Shown: positions 41,234 through 51,073 of the stretch, piece by piece
Layout of the letters: every line of letters begins with the position of its first letter
How positions within the stretch are numbered: position 1 is the stretch's first letter
NCBI RefSeq assembly: GCF_009674765.1
Contig: NZ_WKKF01000014.1
Location: 1 to 64,000 of the forward strand
Reading direction: 5' to 3'
Source: Metabacillus idriensis
GTDB taxonomy: Bacteria; Bacillota; Bacilli; Bacillales; Bacillaceae
Length of the DNA stretch: 64,000 bases
Notes under the pieces: generated by a model
The model's database searches: none
Told to the model about the DNA's origin: nothing
What the model saw: only the letters and a program-made list of their open reading frames with translations
Program-made: the position numbers and the translations under genes

Positions 41234-41812
41234 TTAGGGGGGGAATACTTGTGGAGAAACCAGTATAGTAGTAAGCTGGTTAAGGCTTTCCACTGGATTG
41301 ATTTTTTCGGTCATGAGACTTGTTTGATGATAGCGGTTACGAACAAGGTTCAAATTGAGCTCAAGACTTTCACTTAATGCTTTTTGCGGACCTTGAATCG
41401 TCGCTTCGGTGCTCGCCTCAAGCACACCTTTGTTTTCATATTTGTTAAGGCGGACCAGCAACACCTTTTCAGCAATAAAGATGACAACACAACCTCTGTA
41501 AATTCGCATTAGCATTTCTGGTTCATCTTTAAATTCTACAAATCCTTCGACGCTTTTTAGATAGCCTTCATAGGTTTTAAGATCCTCAATTTCAAAAAAG
41601 GCCTTGACCACTATTTCCTGAATTTTCTGCTCTTCACACAAACTCTTTATATAGATAAGCTCCACTTGCTTGCTGTTGCTGGTTAACGTTTGAAACTTAC
41701 AATCCGCATTTCCCTGCAAGTGCTCTTCTAATTTTGTCTTTAAAGTTGGAGATTTGGATTTTTTATTTTTATACACCGTTATGCATCCTTTCCCTCCTGG
41801 CTGGGCATACAT
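41234..41812 (-). pseudogene. Truncated spore germination protein GerA type
   Basis: The 192 residues match the N-terminal cytoplasmic domain of GerAA/GerKA proteins, with VEASTEATIQGPQKALSESLELNLNLVRNRYH near the end, the motif preceding the membrane part. A full GerA protein is about 480-540 aa with several helices; here the frame ends after an unrelated tail (INPVESLNQLTTIL). It is therefore a 3'-truncated remnant of a germinant-receptor operon. No GerB or GerC subunit follows. Confidence 0.8.
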
Positions 41813-41954
41813 GCCTTCCTCTATTTATTTCCAAGTAGGCATGAATATAACCGGGGACATTTGTATCTTAGGAAAAAGGATTTTTGTCTTAGGTAAGCGT
41901 CCTACCACATGCCCATCAAGCTAACACTGATGAATTCTTAAGGCAGAGCCATCA

Positions 41955-42027
41955 TTCAAATAAAATATGGCATGAGTCCAGTAGATTACCGTGTACTCAT
42001 GCCTATAAAAGTTATTTTAGGGTTACT
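41955..42027 (+). pseudogene. IS3-type orfB 3' remnant
   Basis: Plus-strand codons read IKYGMSPVDYRVLMPIK before a stop, resembling the C-terminal MSPVEYR motif of IS3-family OrfB transposases. Only about 24 codons remain. It is one of two IS3 scraps in this decayed region. Confidence 0.4.
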
Positions 42028-42136
42028 ATAAAAGCTTAGTTATTTTTATAAGGAGTTAAACTGCTAAAGACCAACAGCAAACACGACATCTTAACACCAG
42101 GCGTATTTAGTTTTTACTTATTTAAAAAGTACTCTG

Positions 42137-42232
42137 TTATCCGTTGGATCCAGCATAACCCTTCATGGGTTGATATCCACCATAACCAGATTGACCCATG
42201 AAGCTGCCGTATTGCTGTGATTCTAAGATTTT
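42137..42232 (-). pseudogene. Gly/Tyr-rich spore coat-like C-terminal remnant
   Basis: Minus-strand codons read SQQYGSFMGQSGYGGYQP then MKGYAGSNG and a stop, a low-complexity Gly/Tyr pattern typical of spore coat proteins. Upstream codons and a ribosome site are missing, so it is a fragment. Confidence 0.4.
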
Positions 42233-42490
42233 CAAGAATCAAAAAATAAAACATTAAAAAAAGCTATAACTATTGCACTAATGATAATGAAATGTATTTC
42301 ATTACTTCTCAATTTTTTTAGGATCAGAATCTCCACCCTCTCAATATATATATAAAGGCATTCATTATTCATGAAATATTCCGCATAAGTTCTTTATAGT
42401 ATTTGTTTAATCTCAAAACCTTTGTAATTAATTCTTCGAAATAAGTTAAGTTCCCTACTAATAAACTTAATGTTGGATTCTATGTTATAA

Positions 42491-42670
42491 CTAACTTATC
42501 TGATTCCAAACTCTATCCAGATTTAAGGGGACATATATTTTATCCCCATGTATTTCCCTATGTATGATGGGGTTTTCAAAATATTGACCCAAATTTTCTA
42601 TTTCTTTTTTTAACCTTGCTCTCTTTATTACTCCAAACAAATTTTCAAAGTTTTCTCCAGAATATTTCAT
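42491..42670 (-). CDS. Small hypothetical protein (59 aa)
   Basis: An intact 59-codon frame (MKYSGENFENLFGVIKR... YVPLNLDRVWNQIS) starts at an ATG preceded by AAGGAGAAGGGTTT, an excellent ribosome site. The product is charged and soluble. I do not recognise it. Bases 42374-42480 beyond its stop are coding-like in another frame (LTYFEELITKVLRLNKYY), so it may be the front part of a broken longer gene. Confidence 0.55.
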   Translation of the reverse strand: MKYSGENFENLFGVIKRARLKKEIENLGQYFENPIIHREIHGDKIYVPLNLDRVWNQIS

Positions 42671-43505
42671 AAACCCTTCTCCTTATTTATCTTTTATTAA
42701 AAACATTTATAATATATCCATTATGAATTTTATTATAATGAAAATAAATAAACCTAATTACAAAACAATGGTTGATCTTCAATAACGTACTTATGATGGT
42801 GATTACGAATCAGGAAGTCGACGGATTCAGTGATGAACTGGGTCGTATCTTATTGAATGACATAGCTGTTCAAGACCGTTTTATCAAAAAAACGTATCTG
42901 CTGCAGAGAAATATGGGTTCCAAGATGGAAACTTGGTATAGCATTTCCGCAAAATTGATTGTTGCTTGTCGATAATTTTGAAGTAGTGAAGCGTCCAACT
43001 TAAATAATCAATCAAAAGGCTGTGAGCTTTTCACAGCTTAGTTTATTATAATAAATAGCCTCTTTCTTCGATAGAAAAGCAGCTTATAGTTTCCTCCTTT
43101 TGTGGAGCCCTATTCCAAGCACTAAAGCAGGACAAATAAAAAAATTCTTCAATGGTTATCCTGAGAGAAGTTTCGCTCACCATAAACGCTCGATTCCTTT
43201 TTCTAAAATAGCCATAATTAAAATAGTACCCCTGTTAAATTGAACATCTCAAACAATGAATTATCCATTGGCATCACGTAAATCCATCTTCTCAAAGATG
43301 TTTTTGACGCTATATGTTTTGTCTTCTTATGCTGATCTTCGACCATCTCCCAATAATTTAAAAATAACAATTCTAGATTCCAACGTATTAGTCGATTTGA
43401 AAAGTTACCAGCGCTCTTTCAATTAGAAGCTGACTTATTGTGCATACCCTATGCAAAGTTAGTTTACATAACAATTATTTTCTTAGAGGAATATAATCAA
43501 ACCAA
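42671..43505. other. Decayed non-coding stretch
   Basis: No gene I can support. A 67-aa rightward frame at 42772-42975 lacks a ribosome site. A TGTGA/TCACA hairpin lies near 43018-43037. Confidence 0.4.
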
Positions 43506-43530
43506 AACCTCCTTGGCGTTCAAGGAGGTT
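43506..43530 (-). terminator. Terminator of the substrate-binding protein gene
   Basis: A perfect 10-bp stem AACCTCCTTG/CAAGGAGGTT with a TTTGG tail on the minus strand. Confidence 0.75.
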
Positions 43531-43582
43531 AGTATGTTGTTTGACATTCTGGACCATTTAAGAAAGACATACCAGGTACTGT

Positions 43583-44572
43583 TTACTTTTTTGTTGCTTC
43601 CTCAGCAAACGATGTATTTACAAGGAAATCATGGTCGACCCGTTTTGGAAGCTCACCTGCTTCATTCATTATTTCTTGAAGATTTATCCATTCTTCTTCA
43701 TCTAGAATTGGATCTGTTGCATACGAATCTTGTTTTTTGTAGCGCTCTACAACTGTCGTAATAATATCTTGTTCAGTATCCTCAAATTGTGAGGCAATGG
43801 ATGCTGCAATTCTTTCTGCACTATTTTCTTCAACCCATTGCTGTGCTTTATAAATTGCTTTTGTGAACTTAGATGCAGTTTCACTGTCTTCTTTTAAAAA
43901 GCTTTCTTTCGCCATGAAGGTTGTATAAGGTACTTTTCCAGATTCATTACCGAAAGAAGCAATGATATGACCTTTTCCTTCTTTTTCAAAGATACTTGCT
44001 GTTGGCTCAAATAATTGAACGTATTCACCAGTTCCAGAAGCAAATGCACTAGGTATGTTTGCAAAATCTATGTTTTGAATAAGATTCAAATCATTCTTTG
44101 GATCAATGCCATTTTTCTTTAAGACAAATTCTCCAACCATTTGCGGCATTCCACCCTTTCGCTGACCTAGAAATGTACTCCCTTTTAACTGATCCCAGCT
44201 AAAGTTATCAATTTTCTCTCGTGAAACAAGAAACGTCCCATCGGTTTGGGTGAGTTGGGCAAAATTGATAACTGGATCTTTTGAGCCCTGTGCTGATACA
44301 TAAATTGAAGTTTCTGAGCCGATAAGTGCAATATCTGCCCCATCTGACAATAGTGCAGTCATTGTTTTATCTCCACCCCACGTTGTAGTCAGTTCAACAT
44401 CTAATCCTTCGTCTTCAAAAAAACCTTCAGACATTGCTACATACAGGGGAGCGTAAAAGATGGAGTGTGTCACCTCAGCTAAACGAATTTTCTCCACCTT
44501 GTTTTGATTACAAGCACTTAGTGATAAGACTAATACAAAGGACAGTATTAATCCTGTTAGCCATTTTTTCAT
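43583..44572 (-). CDS. ABC transporter substrate-binding lipoprotein (SsuA/ThiY-like)
   Basis: The 329-aa product has a lipoprotein signal (WLTGLILSFVLVLSLSACNQ, lipobox LSAC). It then has an NMT1/SsuA-type binding fold: IRLAEVTHSIFYAPLYVAMSEGFFEDEGLDVELTTTWGG, ALIGSETSIYV and LKKNGIDPKNDLNLIQN. These receptors bind sulfonates, nitrate, pyrimidine precursors or similar small anions; I cannot tell which. ATG 44572 follows AAGGAGGGGC. Its ATPase and permease partners lie on the opposite strand, divergently transcribed, an unusual split for this family. Confidence 0.9.
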   Translation of the reverse strand: MKKWLTGLILSFVLVLSLSACNQNKVEKIRLAEVTHSIFYAPLYVAMSEGFFEDEGLDVELTTTWGGDKTMTALLSDGADIALIGSETSIYVSAQGSKDPVINFAQLTQTDGTFLVSREKIDNFSWDQLKGSTFLGQRKGGMPQMVGEFVLKKNGIDPKNDLNLIQNIDFANIPSAFASGTGEYVQLFEPTASIFEKEGKGHIIASFGNESGKVPYTTFMAKESFLKEDSETASKFTKAIYKAQQWVEENSAERIAASIASQFEDTEQDIITTVVERYKKQDSYATDPILDEEEWINLQEIMNEAGELPKRVDHDFLVNTSFAEEATKK

Positions 44573-44703
44573 GAAAAGCCCCTCCTTGGTGATAAGCACC
44601 ATTAATAATAAAAATTTCAGTAAGGTATGCCTTTGTAAAGTATGAGACGTGAAAAAAAGTGTGAATTCCTACCTAGAATAAGCTTTTAGAGGGGATGTTA
44701 ATT

Positions 44704-44862
44704 TTGACAGATGAAACAATTATAGATTGTCAGTTTCTTCCCTTACCAAATCCACGCATACAACTACATCTTATTACCTATTTATCGAAAGAATTCAAGA
44801 TAAAAGGATTACTAGTTGAACCGATAGTAGTGGAAGATTATGATGGATTTTTTATTTTTTAG
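44704..44862 (+). pseudogene. N-terminal fragment of a prolyl-oligopeptidase-like hydrolase
   Basis: 52 codons from TTG (MTDETIIDCQFLPLPNPRIQ... ITYLSKEFKIKGLLVEP) match the start of Bacillus S9/alpha-beta hydrolases, whose opening strands have the PNPRIxLxxITYLSxxLKxKGLL pattern, then the frame ends. AGGGGATG precedes the start. The remainder is absent. Confidence 0.4.
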
Positions 44863-45061
44863 AGGTGGAATAAAAATGGATGCAGGAAAATGGTCTCCCA
44901 ACTATCTAACAATAAATAAAAGCTTATCTTAATCGGTAAAACATCCAATCTTTTTTACAAAACTACCATATGATAAAGTATTATTCTTTTTCCTAAAAGC
45001 AACTATTGTTGATATGTTAGAGTTTACATTTTATTATTATCCTAGTTTTGGAGGGATCGTC

Positions 45062-45841
45062 GTGGTCTTTTTACAGTTAAATTCCATTAGTCAAACCTAT
45101 TTTTCAAAACGATCGGGCACAAAGGCCTTAGAAGATATATCTTTATCTGTTCGAGAAGGAGAATTTATTTCCTTCCTTGGTCCGAGTGGTTGTGGAAAAA
45201 CGACAGTTTTATCGATTATTGCGGGATTGTTTCCTCCCACAGAGGGTTCTGTTACTCTAAACGGTCAACTCATTAAAGGGCCACATCCAAAAATCGGCTA
45301 TATGCTTCAACAAGACTACCTGTTCCCGTGGAAAACAGTCAAAGAAAACGTGCTTCTCGGATTAAAATTAAGAGATCAGCTTAACGAACAACATGTATCC
45401 AACACCTTTTCGTTACTAAAAGAAGTCGGTTTAGAGGGTACCTTAGATATGTATCCATCACAACTTTCAGGCGGCATGCGGCAACGGGTGGCGTTTGTTA
45501 GGACACTTGCTACCAACCCTAAGATATTGCTGCTTGATGAACCCTTTTCCGCACTCGATTACCAGACGAAACTAAGGCTTGAAGATTTAGTTTCAGTTAC
45601 ATTAACTGAGCATAACAAAACCGCAATCCTTGTTACACATGACATCAGTGAGGCCATTGCTATGAGTGAAAGGATCATTTTATTTTCAAAGAATCCCGGA
45701 CGTATCTTTCGTACCTTTAAAATTCCGGAAACGCTAAGGAAGCTTCCCCCCTTTGCGGCTCGACAGCATCCTGATTTCTCGTTGATGTTCCAGCAAATTT
45801 GGGAGGAGTTGGAGCACATTGAACAAAACGACAGTGAATAA
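45062..45841 (+). CDS. ABC transporter ATPase (SsuB/TauB-like)
   Basis: The 259-aa protein has all ABC motifs: Walker [10 protein letters not shown] (about residues 40-48), Q-loop [10 protein letters not shown], signature LSGGMRQRV, Walker [13 protein letters not shown] and the H-loop VTHDISEA. The GTG at 45062 follows GGAGGGATC; an upstream ATG at 45014 has no such site. It partners the overlapping permease and the divergent binding protein to import a small anion or pyrimidine. Confidence 0.93.
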   Translation: MVFLQLNSISQTYFSKRSGTKALEDISLSVREGEFISFLGPSGCGKTTVLSIIAGLFPPTEGSVTLNGQLIKGPHPKIGYMLQQDYLFPWKTVKENVLLGLKLRDQLNEQHVSNTFSLLKEVGLEGTLDMYPSQLSGGMRQRVAFVRTLATNPKILLLDEPFSALDYQTKLRLEDLVSVTLTEHNKTAILVTHDISEAIAMSERIILFSKNPGRIFRTFKIPETLRKLPPFAARQHPDFSLMFQQIWEELEHIEQNDSE

Positions 45842-46622
45842 AGCACATGCGGATTATCTTCAACGTATAAAAAAAGAAAAACGAACTGTATTGTTTGTCC
45901 AGATTTTTATTTTTATTGCGTTTATGGGATTATGGGAAGTTTCCTCAAATAATGGGTGGATTGATCCGTTATTATTTAGTTCGCCTAAACGGATAGGGTT
46001 TCTGTTTATGGATATGGTTAGTGACGCAAGTTTATTTCCTCATTTAGGAGTTACACTATCCGAAACATTCTTCGGTTTCTTGTTTGGAACCTTGTTAGGT
46101 ACCCTTTTTGCCTCCCTTTTATGGTGGATACCATTCCTCTCAAAAGTGCTTGAACCCTATCTTGTCATTTTAAATGCTCTACCAAAAGTTGCGCTTGGTC
46201 CGCTATTAATTGTAGCACTTGGACCGAATTTCACATCTATTCTTGCTATGGGTATATTGATTACCGTTATTATTACAATAATTGTGGTATACTCTGCTTT
46301 CATAACTGTTGAGCCAAACTATCTTAAAGTAATCCAAACATTTGGTGGTTCGAAGTTACAATGTTATAAAGAAGTCGTTCTTCCCGCCTGTTTCCCAGCG
46401 ATTATTTCAGTCCTAAAAGTAAATATTGGTCTTGCTTGGGTTGGTGTAATTATCGGGGAGTTCCTTGTTTCAAAACAAGGTCTCGGCTACTTGATCATAT
46501 ACGGATTCCAAGTATTTGATTTCACCCTTGTCATGCTCAGCCTCCTCATTATTGCAGTCCTTGCGACATTTATGTACCAACTTATCGAGATACTTGAACG
46601 AAAACTAATTAAAAATAGATAA
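45819..46622 (+). CDS. ABC transporter permease (SsuC-like)
   Basis: The 267-aa protein has about six helices and the BPD_transp_1 pattern [31 protein letters not shown], the EAA loop contacting the ATPase. The TTG start overlaps the ATPase gene by 23 bases, showing coupling. It belongs to the nitrate/sulfonate/taurine permease group. No terminator is obvious downstream. Confidence 0.92.
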   Translation: MNKTTVNKAHADYLQRIKKEKRTVLFVQIFIFIAFMGLWEVSSNNGWIDPLLFSSPKRIGFLFMDMVSDASLFPHLGVTLSETFFGFLFGTLLGTLFASLLWWIPFLSKVLEPYLVILNALPKVALGPLLIVALGPNFTSILAMGILITVIITIIVVYSAFITVEPNYLKVIQTFGGSKLQCYKEVVLPACFPAIISVLKVNIGLAWVGVIIGEFLVSKQGLGYLIIYGFQVFDFTLVMLSLLIIAVLATFMYQLIEILERKLIKNR

Positions 46623-46654
46623 AGAGATCGGTTATCAGTCCCATCAACATGATC

Positions 46655-46925
46655 AATAGAGAATAATTTTAAAAAAATGAAAGAGACCCAAATAATGACG
46701 AATGAGATGATAATAGCGGTTTGCTTCTCCTGTGTCTTCAAAAATGACAGGTACCTCTATTTTTTGGATCCATTCCTGCAGCAAGGCTTTTTCCTATTCC
46801 CCGCACAAATCAGGTTCTGGTATCTTGCCTCGATGATAGTACACATTCAATTTCCGTTTATCATAATTCAATCCATTCTCTTTTAAATAATCGGCAAATT
46901 GTTTTTGTGAAAAAAAGCCATTGTT
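46655..46925 (-). pseudogene. Remnant homologous to the 172-aa protein at 32301
   Basis: Minus-strand codons read FFSQKQFADYLKENGLNYD then KRKLNVYYHRGKIPEPDL before TAG (about 46794). This aligns with SQFADYLSEQGLRYDRQKLNLYFERGKVPHPDL of the intact gene. Frame-consistent codons continue after the stop (WIQKIEVPVIFEDTGEA). A second copy of that plasmid-type gene has therefore decayed here. Left edge approximate. Confidence 0.6.
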
Positions 46926-46938
46926 GCCTTTTGAACTG

Positions 46939-47019
46939 CCCCGTAAATGTTAGACACAAATCTAACATTTACGGGGTTTTAACATGGCTAAATTTACAGT
47001 AGAAGAAAGAATACAATGA
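46939..47019 (+). pseudogene. IS3-type left-end remnant with orfA start
   Basis: A 16-bp perfect palindrome arm CCCCGTAAATGTTAGA and its inverse (46939-46976) precede ATG 46984, which reads MAKFTVEERIQ and stops. MAKFTVEEKIQ-type starts are typical of IS3-family OrfA. Only this end survives. 47020-47560 holds nothing I can identify. Confidence 0.45.
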
Positions 47020-47566
47020 AATGTGAGAGGAGATATCTTATAATATCGAGTTATTTCAATGTTTGTTACAAAAAATAAATGAATTACCAATATCCTTAGG
47101 GCGTTATCAGCAGTAATAAAAGCTGTTTAATACAACACAATTTAATTTATGTTGTATTGTCGAAATGAGATTAAAGTACAAAGAACTTTTATTTTAAGGG
47201 GTATTTAGCCTTAGCGTACGAAATCCGCGTTTATCTATACTTGGAGTAAAAAGTCCTTGATTTCATAAGCATTTTACATTGAAGACATGTATATAACGTA
47301 TTCGTCTTAACAATCGTCCTCGCATCATTAAATTCTACAACCAGTTTATGCCTTGAAGGCAACTAAAACGCCTAAAGGCGTATTAAGCCTTTGTTATTTA
47401 GGATAAGGTATTCGATGCCTTCTCAGTGTTAAGACATCACTACATTGTATACGTTGAATATATTGTTTACTGAGTTAAGATATCAAGTATTCAAAGTAGC
47501 TTTTCACTTAATTTTTCTTCTTAAAATACTTTAAATACTCCTGATTTTCATGGTATAATAAACTCT

Positions 47567-47640
47567 GGAAACATACGCTAAGCAAATTTCGACATAAAGA
47601 AAGCCGAGTTTTCCTACGCCAAGGAATCTTCGGCTTTAAT
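47567..47640 (+). pseudogene. 3' remnant of the 38695-type secreted protein gene
   Basis: AAACATACGCTAAGCAAATT and the following TTTTCCTACGCCAAGGA match the last codons of the gene at 38695-39087, then a GCCGA...TCGGC hairpin follows. The rest of the gene is gone. Confidence 0.55.
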
Positions 47641-47739
47641 TTATTGATGAAGAGGTCTAAGTGAATCTATGCTTGCTACTTTCTTCATATTAAAAGTGTA
47701 TTTGCCAAGGAAATTAATATGTTCCCATCAAAAAGGGGA

Positions 47740-48300
47740 AATATGCTTTAGTAAATCTTCTCGTAAAGTTCCTTTTTCCTCAAGCAATTTTGTGGCTTAA
47801 GTAAGGTATACGGTGTTCCATACGCTAATGGCGTTAATTATAATGTTTAATGCACTGGCACGTTGAAGCTGATCTTGCAATCCTCTTTCTCGTAATTCAT
47901 CCCATTTCCCAAAAAACAAGGATCTCGTAAGGCCATTCCATAGCCTCACCTTTATTTAATCCTCGTTGAATACTACGACGTAAAGTTTCATTAGACATGT
48001 AATCCAAAATAAAATTGGTCTTTTCGATTCTTCCCCATTTCACGTAAAGCAGTAGCTAGTTTATTCTGCCTTGCTAAGAACCTAATTTTCCCATGATAAG
48101 CGAGCCGGATACTTTTCCTTCTCGAATAGAATGGGCTAAACGGAGGACGTCGTCAAAATTTTCTTGAATAATCTTTGTATTAATTCTACAACGGAGTAAA
48201 TTTTCTAGCTGGGGAATTGTCAAATTCGCACTCGAACACTTCCACCTTTTGAATTCCAATTTAAAAAAAATGCTTTTATTCCTACAGAGACATCGCATGG
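47740..48300 (-). pseudogene. Tn3-family transposase remnant (tnpA)
   Basis: Minus-strand pieces in several frames match the C-terminal part of Tn3-type TnpA. They are RINTKIIQENFDDVLRLAHSIREG, RQNKLATALREMGRIEKTNFILDY, SNETLRRSIQRGLNKGEAMEW and LQRASALNIIINAISVWNTVYL. Stops and frameshifts break the gene. It is the likely transposase of the element that brought in the spore genes at 48-58 kb. Confidence 0.75.
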
Positions 48301-48439
48301 TGTTATTAGTCCTTGATAAACGAGATTTATGAATGTTAAGTGATTTGCTTTCTTTTTTGTCATTCTTTTTTTCTATGAAGTGACCAGTGGTTTAAGTACA
48401 ATATTTCATAAACTTATTTTCTTGGATAAATATAATAAC

Positions 48440-48874
48440 TTAATAAACACTGGGACATGTTCCAGCTGCGGGTTCATAATAACAATGATTTTTATATTGA
48501 CCAGCAAAAGGCTGACCGTACCATGTTGGAGGACATGGACCGTATGGATTGAAATACCAAAGAGAATATTTCGCCGGGTGCTGCCTCCAAAAATCCAAAT
48601 TCTTTTTTGCTAATCTTTTTTCAACTGATCTCGCTCCTTGATAAAATACATTACCTTTTTGGACAGCTTCAAAAGAATAATTTCCTCCTTGTACTTGAAA
48701 AATAACTTGTCGAATTGTTCTTACATCTCTAAAATCTAAACAATCCGCTACGCCACGATTAACAATTACATTTCCGACATACAACATTCCTTGTTTCCCT
48801 TCTCCTACGGCTTCCGCTCTCATCATTCTTGCCATTAAGGCAACATCGGTCCTTGTGTATTTTATTCTCGGCAT
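48440..48874 (-). CDS. cwlJ: CwlJ-like spore cortex-lytic hydrolase
   Basis: The 144-aa protein matches the SleB/CwlJ hydrolase domain: ALMARMMRAEAVGEGKQGMLYVGNVIVNRG with the catalytic Glu at about residue 21. RTIRQVIFQVQGGNYSFEAVQKG and WYFNPYGPCPPTWYGQPFAGQYKNHCYYEP follow, as in CwlJ. There is no signal peptide, as in CwlJ proteins made in the mother cell. ATG 48874 follows TTGGAGGTGAAAAA. Cortex lysis during germination is the known role. The sequence is complete. Confidence 0.92.
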   Translation of the reverse strand: MPRIKYTRTDVALMARMMRAEAVGEGKQGMLYVGNVIVNRGVADCLDFRDVRTIRQVIFQVQGGNYSFEAVQKGNVFYQGARSVEKRLAKKNLDFWRQHPAKYSLWYFNPYGPCPPTWYGQPFAGQYKNHCYYEPAAGTCPSVY

Positions 48875-49053
48875 TTTTTCACCTCCAAAATATTGTATGA
48901 AAAAGCTCCCGCCCTTATTATCCGGAAGACTTGTTATCAAGATATATGGCCTTAATTAATGACAACAAATACTGAACTGAGTCCTGGAGTCATCAATCGT
49001 CATTAAAATTATTCAAAAAACAAAAATTGTGAAATCTTCACAATCTCTATTAA

Positions 49054-49353
49054 CTAAAGTTGCAAATTTTGCAGGAGACTGACTGCCGCAGAATTAAATC
49101 GTTGATTGAGTCCCTCAGGACTCATTAAGACACCAGTTGAAGATTCTAGACAGCTACATAGCTGAGTTAAGGAAGTATTCGCTACCTTTTGACTTAACCA
49201 TACACATAAAGCCACTAAATCTTTTGCTTGATACTTACTGGACCTTTGTACAAAACCTTCTTTTTTGGCCAGTTGTTTGAGGACATGAGGAGACAAAGAT
49301 TGTTGTAACTCAAGCGAAAAGAGGTTCAGCTCATCTGAAACAACTCGAGACAT
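49054..49353 (-). pseudogene. IS4/IS231-like transposase N-terminal fragment
   Basis: The 99 residues (SRVVSDELNLFSLELQQSLSPHVLKQLAKKEGF... SPEGLNQRFNSAAVSLLQNLQL) match the N-terminus of IS4-family transposases of the IS231 type, whose full length is about 450 aa. The catalytic DDE part is missing. A GAAAGGATAGCGC hairpin upstream (49354-49404) may be the surviving inverted end. Confidence 0.7.
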
Positions 49354-49426
49354 AAAAAAGCACCATCCTTTCCATCATATTACAGAAAGGATAGCGCTTT
49401 TTTCGTTTAGGGGATAATAATTCACC

Positions 49427-50035
49427 TTAGCTTGATGGGCATGTGGCTGAACCCCTTTGACTGGTTCCTTCTTCCACAGCCATTGCATCTGCTTTTGTTA
49501 CATGAACTGTTCCACGTGGATGTTGTGGTGGTGCATAAATGGAATAAAGTTTTAATGGGATATTCCCTGTATTGGTTACATTATGCCATGTTCCAGCAGG
49601 TATCATTATTGCAGTGTCATCAAAGATCCTTCTTTCAAAATTCAGATTATCTTTGCTCTTACCCATTTGAACAATCCCCTGCCCCTGTTCAACTCGTAAG
49701 AATTGATCAACGTCAGGATGCATTTCCAAACCAATATCTTCGCCAACATTAAGGCTCATTAATGTAACTTGTAAATGTGTTCCTGTCCACAAAGCGGTAC
49801 GATACATATTGTTTTGTTTAGTTGCCTCATTAATATTAATAACAAATGGGGTGGGTCCATAATCTTTTAACGAAATATTCCCATCACCATTGGGTAAGCG
49901 AAAAGGACCAAATCTGTTAGTATGCTCTACCTGATCAGGAATTGTCCAGTAAACAGACTGTCTTCCATAGCTATACGTTGGTACATTAACATAATTAGGA
50001 TATTGATAAGGATGCATATATGGAACGTAATACAT
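49427..50035 (-). CDS. Cupin-domain protein
   Basis: The 202-aa protein has a Tyr/Pro-rich N-terminus (MYYVPYMHPYQYPNYVNVP) and a cupin beta-barrel. Metal-binding motif 1 resembles GEDIGLEMHPDVDQFLRVEQG and motif 2 IPAGTWHNVTNTGN. This combination occurs in Bacillus spore-associated cupins. It has no signal peptide. ATG 50035 follows AAGGGAATGAG. Position near CwlJ and the spoVA operon supports a spore role, which is inference. Confidence 0.8.
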   Translation of the reverse strand: MYYVPYMHPYQYPNYVNVPTYSYGRQSVYWTIPDQVEHTNRFGPFRLPNGDGNISLKDYGPTPFVININEATKQNNMYRTALWTGTHLQVTLMSLNVGEDIGLEMHPDVDQFLRVEQGQGIVQMGKSKDNLNFERRIFDDTAIMIPAGTWHNVTNTGNIPLKLYSIYAPPQHPRGTVHVTKADAMAVEEGTSQRGSATCPSS

Positions 50036-50175
50036 TTTCTCATTCCCTTCAGCTTTATCAATTATCCTATGCACTATGTGAAGGGAATGTACTTTGAGCC
50101 AAGCTTAAAGAAAGTATTGTTTATTATGTTGCCTTTAGGGCTGGGAATTTATTGTTTCTGGAAAAATTATAAAAG

Positions 50176-50214
50176 GATCATCCATATTAGCAGGACTAAT
50201 ATGGATGATCTTTT
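50176..50214. terminator. Bidirectional hairpin terminator
   Basis: A perfect 15-bp stem GATCATCCATATTAG/CTAATATGGATGATC, T-rich on the right and on the complementary left side. Confidence 0.75.
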
Positions 50215-50400
50215 CTATTCACGCAAAATAATTATTAAAAAGTGCAAAATAAATCCAAAAGTACAACCTTGATTTTACTACATTTTTCACAACAGCATTA
50301 GAAATGAAAAAAATTAAGGATTATTCAGCTTGTGATGCATATACTGGATTGGTTCATTATCCATGGTAGTAGAATTCTTTAAATTAAGGGGAGATTAGTG

Positions 50401-50818
50401 TTGCAAACTGAACAGCAAACAACTGTTACTATTCCATTCCCATCAAAATGGGGTATCCATGCTGCTATAGCTGGTAGACCAATCGTTTGGGGGTTACTTA
50501 CCATTAACTCTATTATAGGTAACTGGATAAATGGTACTGTTAATTTTCCGTGGTATACCTATTCCAATTAATGGGTCTTGGGATGAAAACACCAAACAAA
50601 TAAGATTTGATTCACCTTATGCAACATATTCAGGAAACTTAACTTTATTTGATGAACCTCAAATTAGGATTCGACATTTTATTTTAAATGGGAGGATAAT
50701 CATGAAACCTCCTTCTTTACAAGCAGGCGAATACGGAACATGGATTGCTACAACCGATAGAACTCTTACCGGATCTCCCGTTAGCAGTACTACCTTGCCC
50801 CTGTTGGAGTCTTTTTAA
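50401..50818 (+). pseudogene. Frameshifted hypothetical gene
   Basis: Codons from TTG 50401 (MQTEQQTTVTIPFPSKWGIH... WINGTVNF) stop shortly after, but a +1 shift near 50541 continues the sense as RGIPIPINGSWDENTKQIRF... GTWIATTDRTLTGSPVS. A one-base insertion in TTTTCCGTGG explains it. Ancestral product about 138 aa, family unknown. AAGGGGAG precedes the TTG. Confidence 0.6.
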
Positions 50819-51073
50819 CATCGAATATACTTAGTCAGCTACAGCAGAATTTCGGAAGAAATCAGGTTTAATATAGAAGTAATATGAAATGAACCACCTT
50901 TTTGTTTTTCGATCCATTTCCAATGTTAAAATCAATGTGACAAAACAAACTAATTACAAAATTATCTAGGGTGTCTCATAAGAAAAGGCTTTTCAACAAT
51001 CCTTCGTATTCCGAACGTATACTCATAACATAGTTTGTAAATGTTAAGGGAAAAACTAAGGAGGAATTTTAAG

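Noticed and set aside
46677-46886. 69-aa rightward hydrophobic frame
   Set aside because: The minus strand over the same bases carries a recognisable decayed homologue of the 172-aa protein.
49922-50272. 116-aa rightward frame
   Set aside because: It overlaps the cupin gene on the other strand, and its end runs through a strong terminator hairpin.
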